63,928 nucleotides of DNA, from assembly GCF_004212215.1 (NCBI RefSeq), contig NZ_QVFV01000007.1, positions 127,650 through 191,577 on the forward strand, given 5' to 3'. How positions within the stretch are numbered: the first letter of the stretch is position 1; every line of letters begins with the position of its first letter. The stretch is from Leptolyngbya iicbica LK (lineage in GTDB: Bacteria; Cyanobacteriota; Cyanobacteriia; Phormidesmidales; Phormidesmidaceae). The position numbers and the translations under genes are program-made. The notes beneath the pieces are model-generated. The model was not told the DNA's origin. It was given only the letters and a program-made list of their open reading frames with translations, and made no database searches. Below are positions 9,184 through 18,243 of this stretch, one piece after another.

Positions 9184-9649
9184 TACGACGTGACAACCTG
9201 CTATCTAGAGGGGATGGACGAGGTCTAAGCGACTGGTTGATGAAGTCAGAATGCGCTCAGAGGAGCAGTTTCTCAGCTCATTCAACTCTTCGTTTCTATT
9301 CAAGCGAATGAATCATGTTTCGGGATGGTCTGTCCTGCCGATTACCCTGCCGACATTTTAATGATTGGGACGAATATTCCCAGAGCTGCGCCTCGTCTAT
9401 CTGCATTAGGATTGACAGATTTTAGCCGTTAATATTGCCCTGCTTAATGATGTTTGACTTTTGGGGCGTGGCTAACGCCTGACCGATATTCGCTTGTCCT
9501 GGCCCGCCGCAAATCGGTCGCCGCCGGGAACTCAGTACGGCTTCTTTGGGTGTCCTAAACAACGTGTTCTCATCGCGAAGAACGCTTTAGCCTCAGGCCA
9601 AAAGTCTCTACAATGCTGGGATGGAATGTTGTAGGCAGGAGATTGCCCC
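9184..9649. other. Divergent intergenic region, no gene seen
   Basis: This 466 bp separates the divergently transcribed kinase-cyclase and proS. I find no plausible small ORF, tRNA or strong hairpin. The only promoter-like element I can place is in front of proS. A lone TTGACA at 9412-9417 has no well-spaced -10 behind it. The region presumably holds the 5' regulatory sequence of the kinase-cyclase gene, but no operator is evident. Confidence 0.6.
9586..9614 (+). promoter_or_regulatory. Probable proS promoter
   Basis: TACAAT at 9609-9614 is a good -10 hexamer; the best -35 at 17 bp spacing is TTTAGC (9586-9591), which is weak. Transcription would start near 9621, giving a leader of about 30 nt that contains AGGAG (9637-9641), 8 nt before the proS ATG. 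Confidence 0.4.
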
Positions 9650-11455
9650 ATGCGCCTCTCTCAGATGTTGTTCGTTACCCTGCGAGAAGACCCCGCTGAG
9701 GCGGAAATTCCCAGTCATAAGCTGCTGCTGCGGGCGGGGTATATGCGGCGCATCGCCAGTGGGGTGTATGCCTATTTGCCGCTGCTGTGGCGGGTGCTGA
9801 ATAAGATTTCGGCCATTGTGCGCGAAGAAATGGATGCCACCGGGGCGCAGGAATGTTTGTTGCCCCAACTGCAGCCGTCCGATCTCTGGAAGGAGTCGGG
9901 TCGCTGGGATACCTACACCAAAGCGGAAGGCATCATGTTTTCGCTGATCGATCGCCGCGATCAGGAAATGGGGCTGGGGCCAACCCACGAAGAGGTGATT
10001 ACCGCGATCGCCCGTGACATGATCCGCTCCTATCGCCAATTACCGCTGAATCTCTATCAAATTCAGACCAAGTTTCGCGACGAAATCCGTTCCCGGTTTG
10101 GTCTGATGCGCGGTCGCGAATTCATCATGAAGGATGCCTACTCCTTCCACGCTGATGAAGACAGCCTGAAAGCCACGTATCAGGATATGTACACCGCGTA
10201 CACCAACATTTTGCAGCGGTGCGGCCTGAAGTTTCGCGCCGTGGATGCGGATTCGGGGGCGATCGGCGGCTCCGGCTCGACCGAGTTCATGGTCCTGGCG
10301 GATGCGGGCGAAGACGAGGTGCTGTATACCGAAGACGGCAAATACGCCGCCAACGTGGAAAAGGCGATTTCGTTGCCCGCCGATGCCGTGCCCTCCACGT
10401 TCACAAAATTTGAAAAGTTGGACACCCCCAACACCCCGACCATTGAATCGCTATCCCAGCTACTCAAATGCTCGCCCACCCAAATCGTGAAGAACGTACT
10501 GTATCAAGTGGTGTACGACACGGGGCGCACCGTGCTCGTGCTGGTCAACATTCGCGGCGATCAGGATGTGAACGACACCAAGTTGCAAAATGAGCTGTCG
10601 AAGCTGGCGGGCAATTATGGGGCCAGCGCAGTGATTGCCTTGGACGTTCCCGATGAAGACATGCAGGGCAAGTGGGCCGCCAAACCGCTGCCGCTGGGCT
10701 ACATTGCGCCAGATCTGGCGGATGACTACATCCAGTCGGGGCTCAAAGATGTGGAGCCGAAGTTCCTCAGAATGGTGGATCAGACTGCCGTTGATTTGCA
10801 GAACTTTGTCACCGGGTCGAATGAGTCGGGCTATCACACGGTCGGCGGCAACTGGGATCAGGATTATCCCAAACCGTCGCTGGTGGTGGATGTGCGGGAA
10901 GCCCAAGCGGGCGATCGCGCCACCCATGATCCGACCCAAACGCTGAAAACTGCACGCGGCATCGAAATCGGCCATATCTTTCAACTGGGACAAAAATATT
11001 CCCAGGCCATGGGCGCGACCTACACCGCCGAATCGGGGGAAGAGGTGCCCCTGTGGATGGGCTGCTACGGCGTCGGCGTTTCGCGTCTCGCCCAGTCAGC
11101 GGTGGAGCAATCCCACGATAAGAACGGCATTATCTGGCCAGTAGCGATCTCCCCTTATCACGCGATCGTCGTGGTGCCCAACGTCAGCGATGAGGCCCAG
11201 ATGACCGCCGCCGAGCAGCTTTATACCGATCTCAACGCCGCCGGGGTCGAGACGCTGCTGGACGATCGCAACGAACGGGCCGGGGTCAAATTTAAGGATT
11301 CCGAACTGGTGGGCATTCCTTTCCGGATTGTCACCGGGCGATCGCTGAAAAGTGGCAAAGTCGAAGTGGTGCAGCGAGCCACCGGGGAATCCCAAGAAAT
11401 CGAGATCGCCGACGTGGTGCCTACCCTCCAACAGTGGGTCGCCGATGCTCTGTAG
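9650..11455 (+). CDS. proS: Prolyl-tRNA synthetase
   Basis: A 601-residue class II aminoacyl-tRNA synthetase that charges tRNA-Pro with proline. The length and order match bacterial-type ProRS: an N-terminal catalytic segment ([16 protein letters not shown]-like motif 2, here [16 protein letters not shown]), an inserted YbaK-like editing domain at about 230-400, catalytic motif 3 ([11 protein letters not shown]) and a C-terminal anticodon-binding domain ([11 protein letters not shown]...[13 protein letters not shown]). The start is supported by AGGAG 8 nt upstream of ATG and by the conserved [15 protein letters not shown] opening. The gene stands alone. A palindromic repeat follows its stop. 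Confidence 0.98.
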   Translation: MRLSQMLFVTLREDPAEAEIPSHKLLLRAGYMRRIASGVYAYLPLLWRVLNKISAIVREEMDATGAQECLLPQLQPSDLWKESGRWDTYTKAEGIMFSLIDRRDQEMGLGPTHEEVITAIARDMIRSYRQLPLNLYQIQTKFRDEIRSRFGLMRGREFIMKDAYSFHADEDSLKATYQDMYTAYTNILQRCGLKFRAVDADSGAIGGSGSTEFMVLADAGEDEVLYTEDGKYAANVEKAISLPADAVPSTFTKFEKLDTPNTPTIESLSQLLKCSPTQIVKNVLYQVVYDTGRTVLVLVNIRGDQDVNDTKLQNELSKLAGNYGASAVIALDVPDEDMQGKWAAKPLPLGYIAPDLADDYIQSGLKDVEPKFLRMVDQTAVDLQNFVTGSNESGYHTVGGNWDQDYPKPSLVVDVREAQAGDRATHDPTQTLKTARGIEIGHIFQLGQKYSQAMGATYTAESGEEVPLWMGCYGVGVSRLAQSAVEQSHDKNGIIWPVAISPYHAIVVVPNVSDEAQMTAAEQLYTDLNAAGVETLLDDRNERAGVKFKDSELVGIPFRIVTGRSLKSGKVEVVQRATGESQEIEIADVVPTLQQWVADAL

Positions 11456-11470
11456 GCGGCAAGTTGCGTT

Positions 11471-11562
11471 AACCTCACCTCACCTCTCCTGACTCAAGGA
11501 GAGGAACCGGAGTCTTCATAAACCTCTCCTTCGCAAGGGGAGGTGCCGCAGGCGGTGAGGTT
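11471..11562. repeat. Folded palindromic repeat element downstream of proS
   Basis: The outer arms AACCTCACC (11471-11479) and GGTGAGGTT (11554-11562) are exact inverted repeats. Inside them are two nested hairpins, CCTCTCCT/AGGAGAGG (11483-11504) and CCTCTCCTT/AAGGGGAGG (11523-11543). The whole 92 bp can fold into a cloverleaf-like structure. No T-run follows, so it is a poor terminator. It looks like a member of a non-coding dispersed repeat (MITE- or REP-like) rather than a gene. Confidence 0.75.
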
Positions 11563-11652
11563 GGCAGCGGCCCCAATCATCTGTCTGCGTCTCGATGAGA
11601 TTGAGCCCCCGGCTCCTCCCGCACCCCTACTTCGCTCAAAGAGGTCATCGCG

Positions 11653-12456
11653 ATGGAATGGATCACCATCATTATCTCTAGCCTATTCACCCTGATCTCA
11701 CCCGTCGGGTTAGTGGCGGATCAGATCGCTGAGGGCTTGATTCGCGACAATCTTTATCAGGCTGAACTCATCGATGTGCGGATCGACAATACGCCCAACT
11801 TCCGGCTTGTTGGAGGTCGGGTCGATCGCGTCCGCTTTGCCGGACGGGGCATTTCCCCGATTCCCGAACTGCGCATTGACGTGCTCGATGTGGAAACGGA
11901 TCCTATTGACATTGACTTGCCCGCTCTGCAAGACGGCAAGTTTGCGCTGGATGAGCCGATTCAGGCTGCTATGCATGTGGTGCTCAACACCGAGGATATC
12001 AACGCCTTTTTGCGATCGCCCCGTGTGCAAGAACTGCTCAACAGGTTGGAGTTCAATCTGCCCGGAGCCTCCGAACGGGAGCGCAACCGCTATGGCTTGA
12101 GCAATCCACAGGTCACTGCCCTGGAAGGCAATCGGGTGCGCGTGACGGTGGATTTGGCCGATCGTGTGCAGCAAGAACAGGTCGAAGCCCTCGTCGAAAC
12201 CGGCATTCAAGTTGTCGATGGTCATCAGCTGGTGTTGCTAGACCCCAGTATCGTCATTGATGGTCAGGCGGTGCCTCAGCAGCTGATTAAGGCATTTACT
12301 GAAGGCATTGCGTCAGAACTCACCCTCAAGCAGTTTGATGCCCTAGCGGTGGTCGCGCGGGTCTTGCAGTTTGAGCTGCAGCCGGAACAGATCAACCTGG
12401 TGGTTTACGTGCGGGTTGATCCGAATTCGCCGCTGCTCGATTTGGCCGACGAGTGA
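11653..12456 (+). CDS. DUF2993 (LmeA-like) protein
   Basis: A 267-residue protein of the DUF2993 family, which includes mycobacterial LmeA; members have a lipid-binding tubular fold and act at membranes or in the periplasm. The hydrophobic N-terminus (WITIIISSLFTLISPVGLVAD) acts as a signal or anchor. The diagnostic region GGRVDRVRFAGRGI, followed by repeated beta-type segments such as ELRIDVLDVETDPI, fits the family. DUF2993 paralogues are common in cyanobacteria, and none has a firmly assigned role that I know of. The ATG at 11653 is preceded by AGAGG (11640-11644), 8 nt upstream. It is followed after about 130 bp by a GerMN protein on the same strand. Confidence 0.8.
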   Translation: MEWITIIISSLFTLISPVGLVADQIAEGLIRDNLYQAELIDVRIDNTPNFRLVGGRVDRVRFAGRGISPIPELRIDVLDVETDPIDIDLPALQDGKFALDEPIQAAMHVVLNTEDINAFLRSPRVQELLNRLEFNLPGASERERNRYGLSNPQVTALEGNRVRVTVDLADRVQQEQVEALVETGIQVVDGHQLVLLDPSIVIDGQAVPQQLIKAFTEGIASELTLKQFDALAVVARVLQFELQPEQINLVVYVRVDPNSPLLDLADE

Positions 12457-12589
12457 TCCCCCAGCAGCGGCTTGAAGCGCCGTCATTCCACGACTCTGCG
12501 CATTCCCACTGAGAAGAAGTGTCATAATATAGCCCCGGTAAAGTTGGCCGCCGTGCCAAGCTATAGATAGTGTGTTGAGGGCTTCAGTA

Positions 12590-13282
12590 ATGGAAGATAA
12601 AACGACCCGACGGAGACCCCCCTTAGGGATTGCGATCGCCCTCGCCGCGATCGTCCTCAGTGCTGGTAGTGCCACCGCCTGGTTTACCTGGAAAGCGATC
12701 GCCCCGACGGCCCCGACCGCCGAATTTCCGGAACTCGAAATCGACGGCGACGCCGTCCCCGAGGGCTTTGATCCGCCCGCTACCGACCAGATCGAAGTCC
12801 CCGATCCACCGGAATCGGAGGTGGCGGTCAATCCCGATCAGTCGGGAACGCTTTACTGGCTCTCGGCAGACGGTACGACTGTCGCCCTGAACCCCGCCAC
12901 CATTGAAATCCCCGTCAATGCGAGCGATGCGGATGCCCTAGAACTGGCTTTCAGCAATCTCATGGGTGGCCCGGACAGTGAGGGGTTCGCCACTGGCATT
13001 CCTGAGCAAACCGAACTGCTGGCCCTCTCGGTGGAGTCCGATGGGGTGCATGTCAATCTGTCGGAAGATTTCACCTTCGGTGGCGGCAGTGCCTCGATGA
13101 TTGGCCGCTTGGCTCAGATCATCTACACCGCCACGGCCTTTGACCCTGATGAGGCGGTATGGATTGATGTCGAAGGTGAGCCGCTGACGCTGCTCGGGGG
13201 TGAAGGCTTAGAAGTGCGACAGCCGATGACTCGCGATGATTTGGCTACCGACTTTGGCGTTGAAGCGCCGCCGGAAGGTTAG
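12590..13282 (+). CDS. GerMN domain membrane-anchored protein
   Basis: About 230 residues: a single N-terminal membrane segment (IAIALAAIVLSAGSATAWF), a low-complexity acidic/proline linker, and a C-terminal GerMN domain (about 80-220; LYWLSADG, ALELAFSNLMGG, SVESDGVHVNLSEDF, AQIIYTATAF). GerMN is named from the spore germination protein GerM, but cyanobacterial members are anchored periplasmic proteins probably tied to envelope or peptidoglycan functions. The open frame extends back to a GTG at 12572, but ATG 12590 is preferred: GAGG lies 9 nt upstream and the MEDKTTRRRP start gives a normal positively charged N-terminus. The specific role is unknown. Confidence 0.82.
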   Translation: MEDKTTRRRPPLGIAIALAAIVLSAGSATAWFTWKAIAPTAPTAEFPELEIDGDAVPEGFDPPATDQIEVPDPPESEVAVNPDQSGTLYWLSADGTTVALNPATIEIPVNASDADALELAFSNLMGGPDSEGFATGIPEQTELLALSVESDGVHVNLSEDFTFGGGSASMIGRLAQIIYTATAFDPDEAVWIDVEGEPLTLLGGEGLEVRQPMTRDDLATDFGVEAPPEG

Positions 13283-13423
13283 AGACACCTGCGATCGCGG
13301 CTATAGTGTCGCGCAGAGAGTTCCTTGCATCTCTCTTGCTCAGGAACAAGGCGCTGAAATCACCTCTCCAGACCCACCAAGAAGCTGTACGGGTGGGGCA
13401 CGTTGTTTAGCGTTCCGCAGTAT

Positions 13424-13496
13424 CCCCTCCACTGGAGGGGTGGCCGCAGGGCGGGGTGGGTTTACCCCGTTGAGTTTTACCGGGCCGACCCACCCC
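13424..13496. repeat. Palindromic GC-rich intergenic repeat
   Basis: The short hairpin CCCCTCC/GGAGGGG (13424-13440) is followed by a larger inverted repeat, GGGGTGGG (13453-13460) with CCCACCCC (13489-13496). A further CCCCTCCC...GAGGG follows at 13501-13514. This resembles the GC-rich dispersed repeats common between genes in cyanobacteria. It sits in the 323 bp gap between the GerMN gene and the convergent arsR-type gene, which otherwise shows no gene. Confidence 0.7.
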
Positions 13497-13605
13497 TTCG
13501 CCCCTCCCAAGAGGGATTCTTACTGAATGAGTGGATTGACGCTAATCAGATACTTGGGCACTGCCCAACCCCAACGATTACGCCTTTGACCGGTAGGCCA
13601 CAAAG

Positions 13606-13959
13606 TCAGCTTTGACGAGAAGACGGGGAGAGGCTAAAGGCGCGAATGCTCTGGGCTTGCTGCTCAATGCGGGTCGCGAGGCGATCGCACACCAGGGTAC
13701 ACAGCTCGTAGGTCAGATCGTCGGTCACGCTGTAGTAGGCGGCAGTGCCCTCGCAGCGTCGGGCCAACATGCCTGCTTGCAGCATCACCTTGAGATGCTT
13801 GGAGACATTGGCCTGGCTCGTTGCGGTGGCTTCCACCAGATCCTGAACGCATTTTTCGCCATCGCGCAGCAGATTCAAAATCTTGAGCCGCATCGGTTCG
13901 CCCAGAATGCTGAAGTAGGCCGCGACCTGCTGAACCACGTCAGTGGATACAGGCTCCAT
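13606..13959 (-). CDS. ArsR/SmtB-family transcriptional regulator
   Basis: A 117-residue winged-helix repressor of the ArsR/SmtB type: the scaffold FSILGEPMRLKILNLLRDGEKCVQDL, recognition helix region SQANVSKHLKVMLQAGML, and wing GTAAYYSV. Family members usually sense metals, arsenite or thiol stress. This one has C37 in the alpha-3 region, C69, and a C87-x3-C91 pair in the last helix, so a thiol- or metal-based sensor is possible. It lacks the double-cysteine ELCVC motif of ArsR. It lies 82 bp downstream of cobN on the same strand. The gap contains TAAAAT on the minus strand (14007-14002), so it probably has its own promoter. Its target is not evident. Confidence 0.9.
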   Translation of the reverse strand: MEPVSTDVVQQVAAYFSILGEPMRLKILNLLRDGEKCVQDLVEATATSQANVSKHLKVMLQAGMLARRCEGTAAYYSVTDDLTYELCTLVCDRLATRIEQQAQSIRAFSLSPSSRQS

Positions 13960-14041
13960 GGGTTTAACTCCAAACTGTGTGTGAAAGGAACGATCCCCGC
14001 TATTTTAACAGTGAATCCGGCATTGCCTAGGGGACGACAGG

Positions 14042-17000
14042 CTAGTTTACGAAGGCTTGTTGATGGCCTTCAATGTCGGCTTCGGCGGTGTGGACGATAT
14101 CGCGTAGGGTTGCCAGCATCTCCGCTGGGGCATCGGCCCAGAGTTGGCGCTGGTGCGCTTCGAGCAGGCGCTCGGCCATGTCACGCAAAGCCCACGGATT
14201 AACCTTTTGCACAAAGGCGCGGGTGTCATCATCGAGTACATAAGCCTGGGCAACCCCGGTATACATATGGTCGGCGACGCAGTGGGTGGTGGCATCGTAG
14301 GCGAATAGATAATCCACCGTAGCCGCCATTTCAAACGCGCCCTTGTAGCCGTGGCGTTTGACTCCGGCAATCCATTTGGGGTTGACCACGCGGGAACGGT
14401 AGACACGGGCAATTTCTTGGGCCAGCGATCGCACTTTGGGATTTTCGGCCACGGCATGGTCACCAAAGTAGGTGTGGGGAGATCGCCCCGATGCGGCCTT
14501 CACCGCCGCCGTCAGGCCTCCCTGGAACTGGTAGTAATCATCGGAATCCAGCAGATCGTGTTCGCGATTGTCCTGATTGTGCAAGACGACCTGCATGGTT
14601 TCCAGGCGAGCCTGAAAGGCTTCCGGGGCGGAGCGGCCCTGGGCGTGGCGACCATAGGCGTAGCTGCTCCAGTTGACGTAGGCGCGGGCTAAGTCCTCAT
14701 CCGTCGTCCAATTTTGCGCCTCGATCAGGCCCTGGAGACCGGCTCCGTAGGCGCCTGGTTTAGAGCCGAAGATCCGATAGCGCGATCGCGCCTGCGCTTG
14801 CGCTGCCGTCAATCCCTGCCGTTGCCAAGTTGCTGTTTCCGCGTTGACTTTAGCCGCCAGGGGATTCTCGTCGGCAGTTTCGGGCAGGGCAGCGACAGCC
14901 TCCACCGCCTGGTCAAACAGGTCAATCAGGTTGGGAAAGGCATCGCGAAAGAAGCCTGACACCCGCAAGGTGACATCCACGCGGGGGCGACCGAGGAGGG
15001 CGATCGGCAAGATTTCAAAATCCACCACCCGCCGCGACGGGCCGTCCCACACGGGACGCACGCCGAGCAGGGCCAGGGCTTCGGCGATGTCGTCGCCCCC
15101 GGTGCGCATGGTGGACGTGCCCCACACCGACAACCCCAAACTTTGAGGATATTCGCCATTTTCCTGGGTGTAATGCTCCACCAGCACTTCGGCAGCATTC
15201 CGACCCACGTCCCACGCGCTCTCGGTGGGTATGGCGCGAATATCTACCGAGTAGAAGTTGCGTCCGGTGGGTAAGACATCGGGGCGGTTACGGGTGGGGG
15301 CACCCGCTGGCCCACTGGGCACATAGCGCCCGTCCAGACCTGCCAGCAGAGCGGAAATTTCGCGATCGGTTTGCCGCAGGTGGGGCAGCAGTGATGTCTG
15401 TAGCCATTGCAGCTCTGTCGCCAGAGCGGAGGCCAGCGGCGAGTTATCTGCCGGGAGGGGACGATCCGCAATCAGCGCTTCGACCCATTGCTGGGCTTGC
15501 GCTTCAAGGATGGCGACTCCATCGCCAACTGTCCGGCATGAGGCGAGTTCATCGCGCTGGGATGGCGGGACGGCGTGATCGGCAAGCAGTTGCCAGGTTT
15601 GGCCTAAGTCGTCGGTTAGCGGGTCGAGGTCGAGGTGCCAGGCTTGGGCGATCGCCCGCGTCAGGCCCACCCGTTCCCCAGCAGGATGGCGGGCGATCGC
15701 CACCACTAAATCGCGCAGTTGCCGACCCGTGGGGCAGCGCCCCAAAATATGCAGCCCGTCGCGGATCTGCGCTTCTTTCAGCTCACAGAGATAGCCATCG
15801 ACCGAAGGCAGTAGGGTGGCAAATTGGTCGTCGTTCCAAGCTGTGGTGGGGGCTAGTGTGGCCGAGCGATCGCCCGCGAAGTCCTCTAGCAAATGGCTGC
15901 TTTTGAGGATGTCGAGCAAGCGATCGCGGATGGCTGGCAACCGACTCGGATCCAGGCTCTGCGCTTCGTAATATTCATCGACTAAGCCTTCGAGCTGTTG
16001 CAGCGGGCCGTAGAGTTCGGCGCGGGTGAGGGGCGGCGTCAGGTGATCCACAATCACCGCTTGGGCGCGGCGCTTGGCCTGGGCACCCTCCCCCGGATCA
16101 TTCACAATAAAGGGATACAGGTGCGGCATCGCACCCAACATTGCTTCGGGATAGCAGTCCGCCGACAGGCCGATGCCCTTGCCGGGGAGCCATTCCAAAT
16201 TGCCGTGCTTGCCTACATGGACGATCGCCTGCGCGCCAAATTGTTGTCGTAACCAGGTATAAAACGCCAGATAAGCATGGGTCGGTACCAGATCCGGCGC
16301 GTGATAGTTCAGCGAGGGGTCGAGGTCGTAGCCCCGGCTGGGCTGAATGCCCACAAACACATTGCCCAACTGCAATCCCGCGATGGGCCAGGCATCATCC
16401 GGCGGCGGGGAATAGCGCGATCGCTCCTCGTCCGGCCTTCCCCATTGCTGCTTCATGCCTGCCTGCACCGATGGCGGCAACTGTGCCCAAACTGCCTTGT
16501 ATTCGGCCATCGAGAGGGTTTGGGTGATGGGACGCATGGCCCAACTTTCGGGGTCGTTCGTCACCCCGGTCGTCAGCCGTTGGATCAGGTCGTCGCCATC
16601 TTGGGGAATGTCCGTAACGGTGTAGCCCTCGGCTTGCAGCGCTTTCAAGATTTCCACACAGCTTTGGGGCGTATCCAGCCCCACCCCGTTGGCGAGTCGC
16701 CCGTCCCGGTTGGGATAGTTGGCCAGCACCAGGGCGATGCGCCGCTCGGCCACGGGGGTGCGGCGGAGCGTGACCCAGTTGGCGGCCAAATCGGCGACAA
16801 ACTGAATGCGATCGCCCACGGGCTCATAAGTGACCACGTCGGTTTCGAGGCGATCGCTGCGCTGGGCGGCGGTTTTGAACGACACTGCCCGCGTGATGAT
16901 GCGGCCATCCACCTCCGGCAAGGCCACATTCATGGCGATATCGCGGGGACTCAGTCCCATCGGGTTTTGCCGCCACGCTGCCTGTGTGCCCCCACTGAGA

Positions 17001-17911
17001 ATGACTTGCAGCACCGGGACATCGAGCTGCTGCCAGAGATCTAGCTGAGGCGTCGCCGTGTTGAGCTTGGCGATCGCAAAGCTGGTGGTATTCAACAATA
17101 AATCCACCCCAGGCGCGTCTTTGGGGCGCAGCCAATCGCGCAAATCGGCCTGAATGTCAGGACTTTGCAGGGATGACACAAACAGCGGCAGCGGGTGCAG
17201 TCCTCGCGCCTGTAACGCCTGACAGAGCGAGTCAATGGGGGCGGTATTGCCCGCCAGATAGTGAGCCCGGTAAAACAAAATGCCGACCCTGGCCGGGGCT
17301 ACGGTGGCCGATGCCCGTTGCGCTGGGGGAGTTGCCAGGGGGGACGGGCCTTGGGCCGCATCCCAAGGGTACTGACCCAACGGCGGCACGGGGGTCGGCT
17401 CGGGGGGGCGCAAATCGGTATGCAGATAGCGATCTCCCACGGCCATCAAGCCATACCGCCAATTGTCGATGCCGCCCTCATTTAAGTAGCGCCACAACTC
17501 GTGGGCTACCGTCAGCGGCACGGTGGAATGGCTAATCAGGTCAGGATCGGGGCGATCGTCACCGGGGAGGACAATCAGCGCTGTCTTGTTTTCGGCGGCG
17601 ATCGCCTTAACTACCTCTAGCCCATATGACCAGTAGGCCCGTCCGCCCAACAATCGCACGATAATTACCTGGGCCTGGCTCAACACCGTGTCGGCATAGG
17701 CATCGATCGCCAACTGCTGCTGGAGTTGGAGCAGATTAGCGACTCGGAGGGCTGGGGCCGACTCGGGCCAATGCTCGGCCACCCGTGCCAAACACTGAAT
17801 ATCGGTGTCCGCCGCGGTTAGCACCACGATTGGGGCCGGGGACTGCTCGACAAAAATCACCCCATCCACCTCGGGACTCCACCCGCCGGGTGTGGCCGCT
17901 AATCTATGCAT
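14042..17911 (-). CDS. cobN: Cobaltochelatase large subunit
   Basis: A 1289-residue CobN/ChlH-family protein, the large subunit that binds the corrin ring and inserts cobalt in the late-insertion cobalamin route. Recognisable blocks are RVGILFYRAHYLAGNTAPID, FVGIQPSRGYDLDPSLNYH, AIVHVGKHGNLEWLPGKGIG and, near the C-terminus, NPKWIAGVKRHGYKGAFEMA. The length and the GKHGNLEWLPGK motif favour CobN over magnesium chelatase ChlH. The partner ATPase subunits are not in the window; cyanobacteria are thought to borrow ChlI/ChlD. cbiD and cobW occur elsewhere in the window, so the cobalamin genes are scattered. I found no cobalamin riboswitch upstream. The start is at MHRLAATPGG. Confidence 0.95.
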   Translation of the reverse strand: MHRLAATPGGWSPEVDGVIFVEQSPAPIVVLTAADTDIQCLARVAEHWPESAPALRVANLLQLQQQLAIDAYADTVLSQAQVIIVRLLGGRAYWSYGLEVVKAIAAENKTALIVLPGDDRPDPDLISHSTVPLTVAHELWRYLNEGGIDNWRYGLMAVGDRYLHTDLRPPEPTPVPPLGQYPWDAAQGPSPLATPPAQRASATVAPARVGILFYRAHYLAGNTAPIDSLCQALQARGLHPLPLFVSSLQSPDIQADLRDWLRPKDAPGVDLLLNTTSFAIAKLNTATPQLDLWQQLDVPVLQVILSGGTQAAWRQNPMGLSPRDIAMNVALPEVDGRIITRAVSFKTAAQRSDRLETDVVTYEPVGDRIQFVADLAANWVTLRRTPVAERRIALVLANYPNRDGRLANGVGLDTPQSCVEILKALQAEGYTVTDIPQDGDDLIQRLTTGVTNDPESWAMRPITQTLSMAEYKAVWAQLPPSVQAGMKQQWGRPDEERSRYSPPPDDAWPIAGLQLGNVFVGIQPSRGYDLDPSLNYHAPDLVPTHAYLAFYTWLRQQFGAQAIVHVGKHGNLEWLPGKGIGLSADCYPEAMLGAMPHLYPFIVNDPGEGAQAKRRAQAVIVDHLTPPLTRAELYGPLQQLEGLVDEYYEAQSLDPSRLPAIRDRLLDILKSSHLLEDFAGDRSATLAPTTAWNDDQFATLLPSVDGYLCELKEAQIRDGLHILGRCPTGRQLRDLVVAIARHPAGERVGLTRAIAQAWHLDLDPLTDDLGQTWQLLADHAVPPSQRDELASCRTVGDGVAILEAQAQQWVEALIADRPLPADNSPLASALATELQWLQTSLLPHLRQTDREISALLAGLDGRYVPSGPAGAPTRNRPDVLPTGRNFYSVDIRAIPTESAWDVGRNAAEVLVEHYTQENGEYPQSLGLSVWGTSTMRTGGDDIAEALALLGVRPVWDGPSRRVVDFEILPIALLGRPRVDVTLRVSGFFRDAFPNLIDLFDQAVEAVAALPETADENPLAAKVNAETATWQRQGLTAAQAQARSRYRIFGSKPGAYGAGLQGLIEAQNWTTDEDLARAYVNWSSYAYGRHAQGRSAPEAFQARLETMQVVLHNQDNREHDLLDSDDYYQFQGGLTAAVKAASGRSPHTYFGDHAVAENPKVRSLAQEIARVYRSRVVNPKWIAGVKRHGYKGAFEMAATVDYLFAYDATTHCVADHMYTGVAQAYVLDDDTRAFVQKVNPWALRDMAERLLEAHQRQLWADAPAEMLATLRDIVHTAEADIEGHQQAFVN

Positions 17912-18243
17912 GCCAATTCCTTAACGCTCAACCACGAAATCTGAAGGAACTCTAGCATCTGCCCAGGGATGTCGAATTAGACCGCTACCATGTTTGGGAC
18001 GTTGCTTTGAGTCTCCAGGTCATGTGCTTGGCAGTCCAGAGCGGTGCATCTTCGACTGATCTGGCTATCCCTAATTGCCCAACTGGGCGAAGGCGATCAC
18101 CGCCAATGTCACCGAACAGCAGACCGTGACGCGGCACTGCTCAATGCCCTCACCGTCATTGAGGATGCGCCAGTTTTCTTGACCCGGCAGTTAGCTTAAA
18201 TTGCCATGCAGCTTCAGCAACGGGCGCTCTCACCGCAGAAACT
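17912..18243. other. Divergent gap between cobN and the hybrid kinase
   Basis: This 332 bp holds the 5' regions of cobN and the hybrid kinase. I looked for the B12-box and the multi-helix core of a cobalamin riboswitch on the cobN side and saw neither. The right half (18044-18199) contains a coding-like frame, described separately. No clear promoter pair could be placed. Confidence 0.5.
18044..18199 (+). CDS. Possible small ORF or gene remnant
   Basis: A frame from GTG 18044 to TAA 18197-18199 would encode 51 residues (ending LLNALTVIEDAPVFLTRQLA). The frame stays open further upstream to 18011 without an ATG. The second half has protein-like composition and alternating hydrophobic residues, which could mean a short unannotated gene or the C-terminal scrap of a decayed one. 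There is no ribosome binding site I can defend. It ends 44 bp before the hybrid kinase ATG on the same strand. Confidence 0.22.
   Translation: MHLRLIWLSLIAQLGEGDHRQCHRTADRDAALLNALTVIEDAPVFLTRQLA

Noticed and set aside
17912-18243. Cobalamin riboswitch upstream of cobN
   Set aside because: No B12-box or the expected paired segments could be found on the cobN strand; the same search failed upstream of cbiD and cobW.
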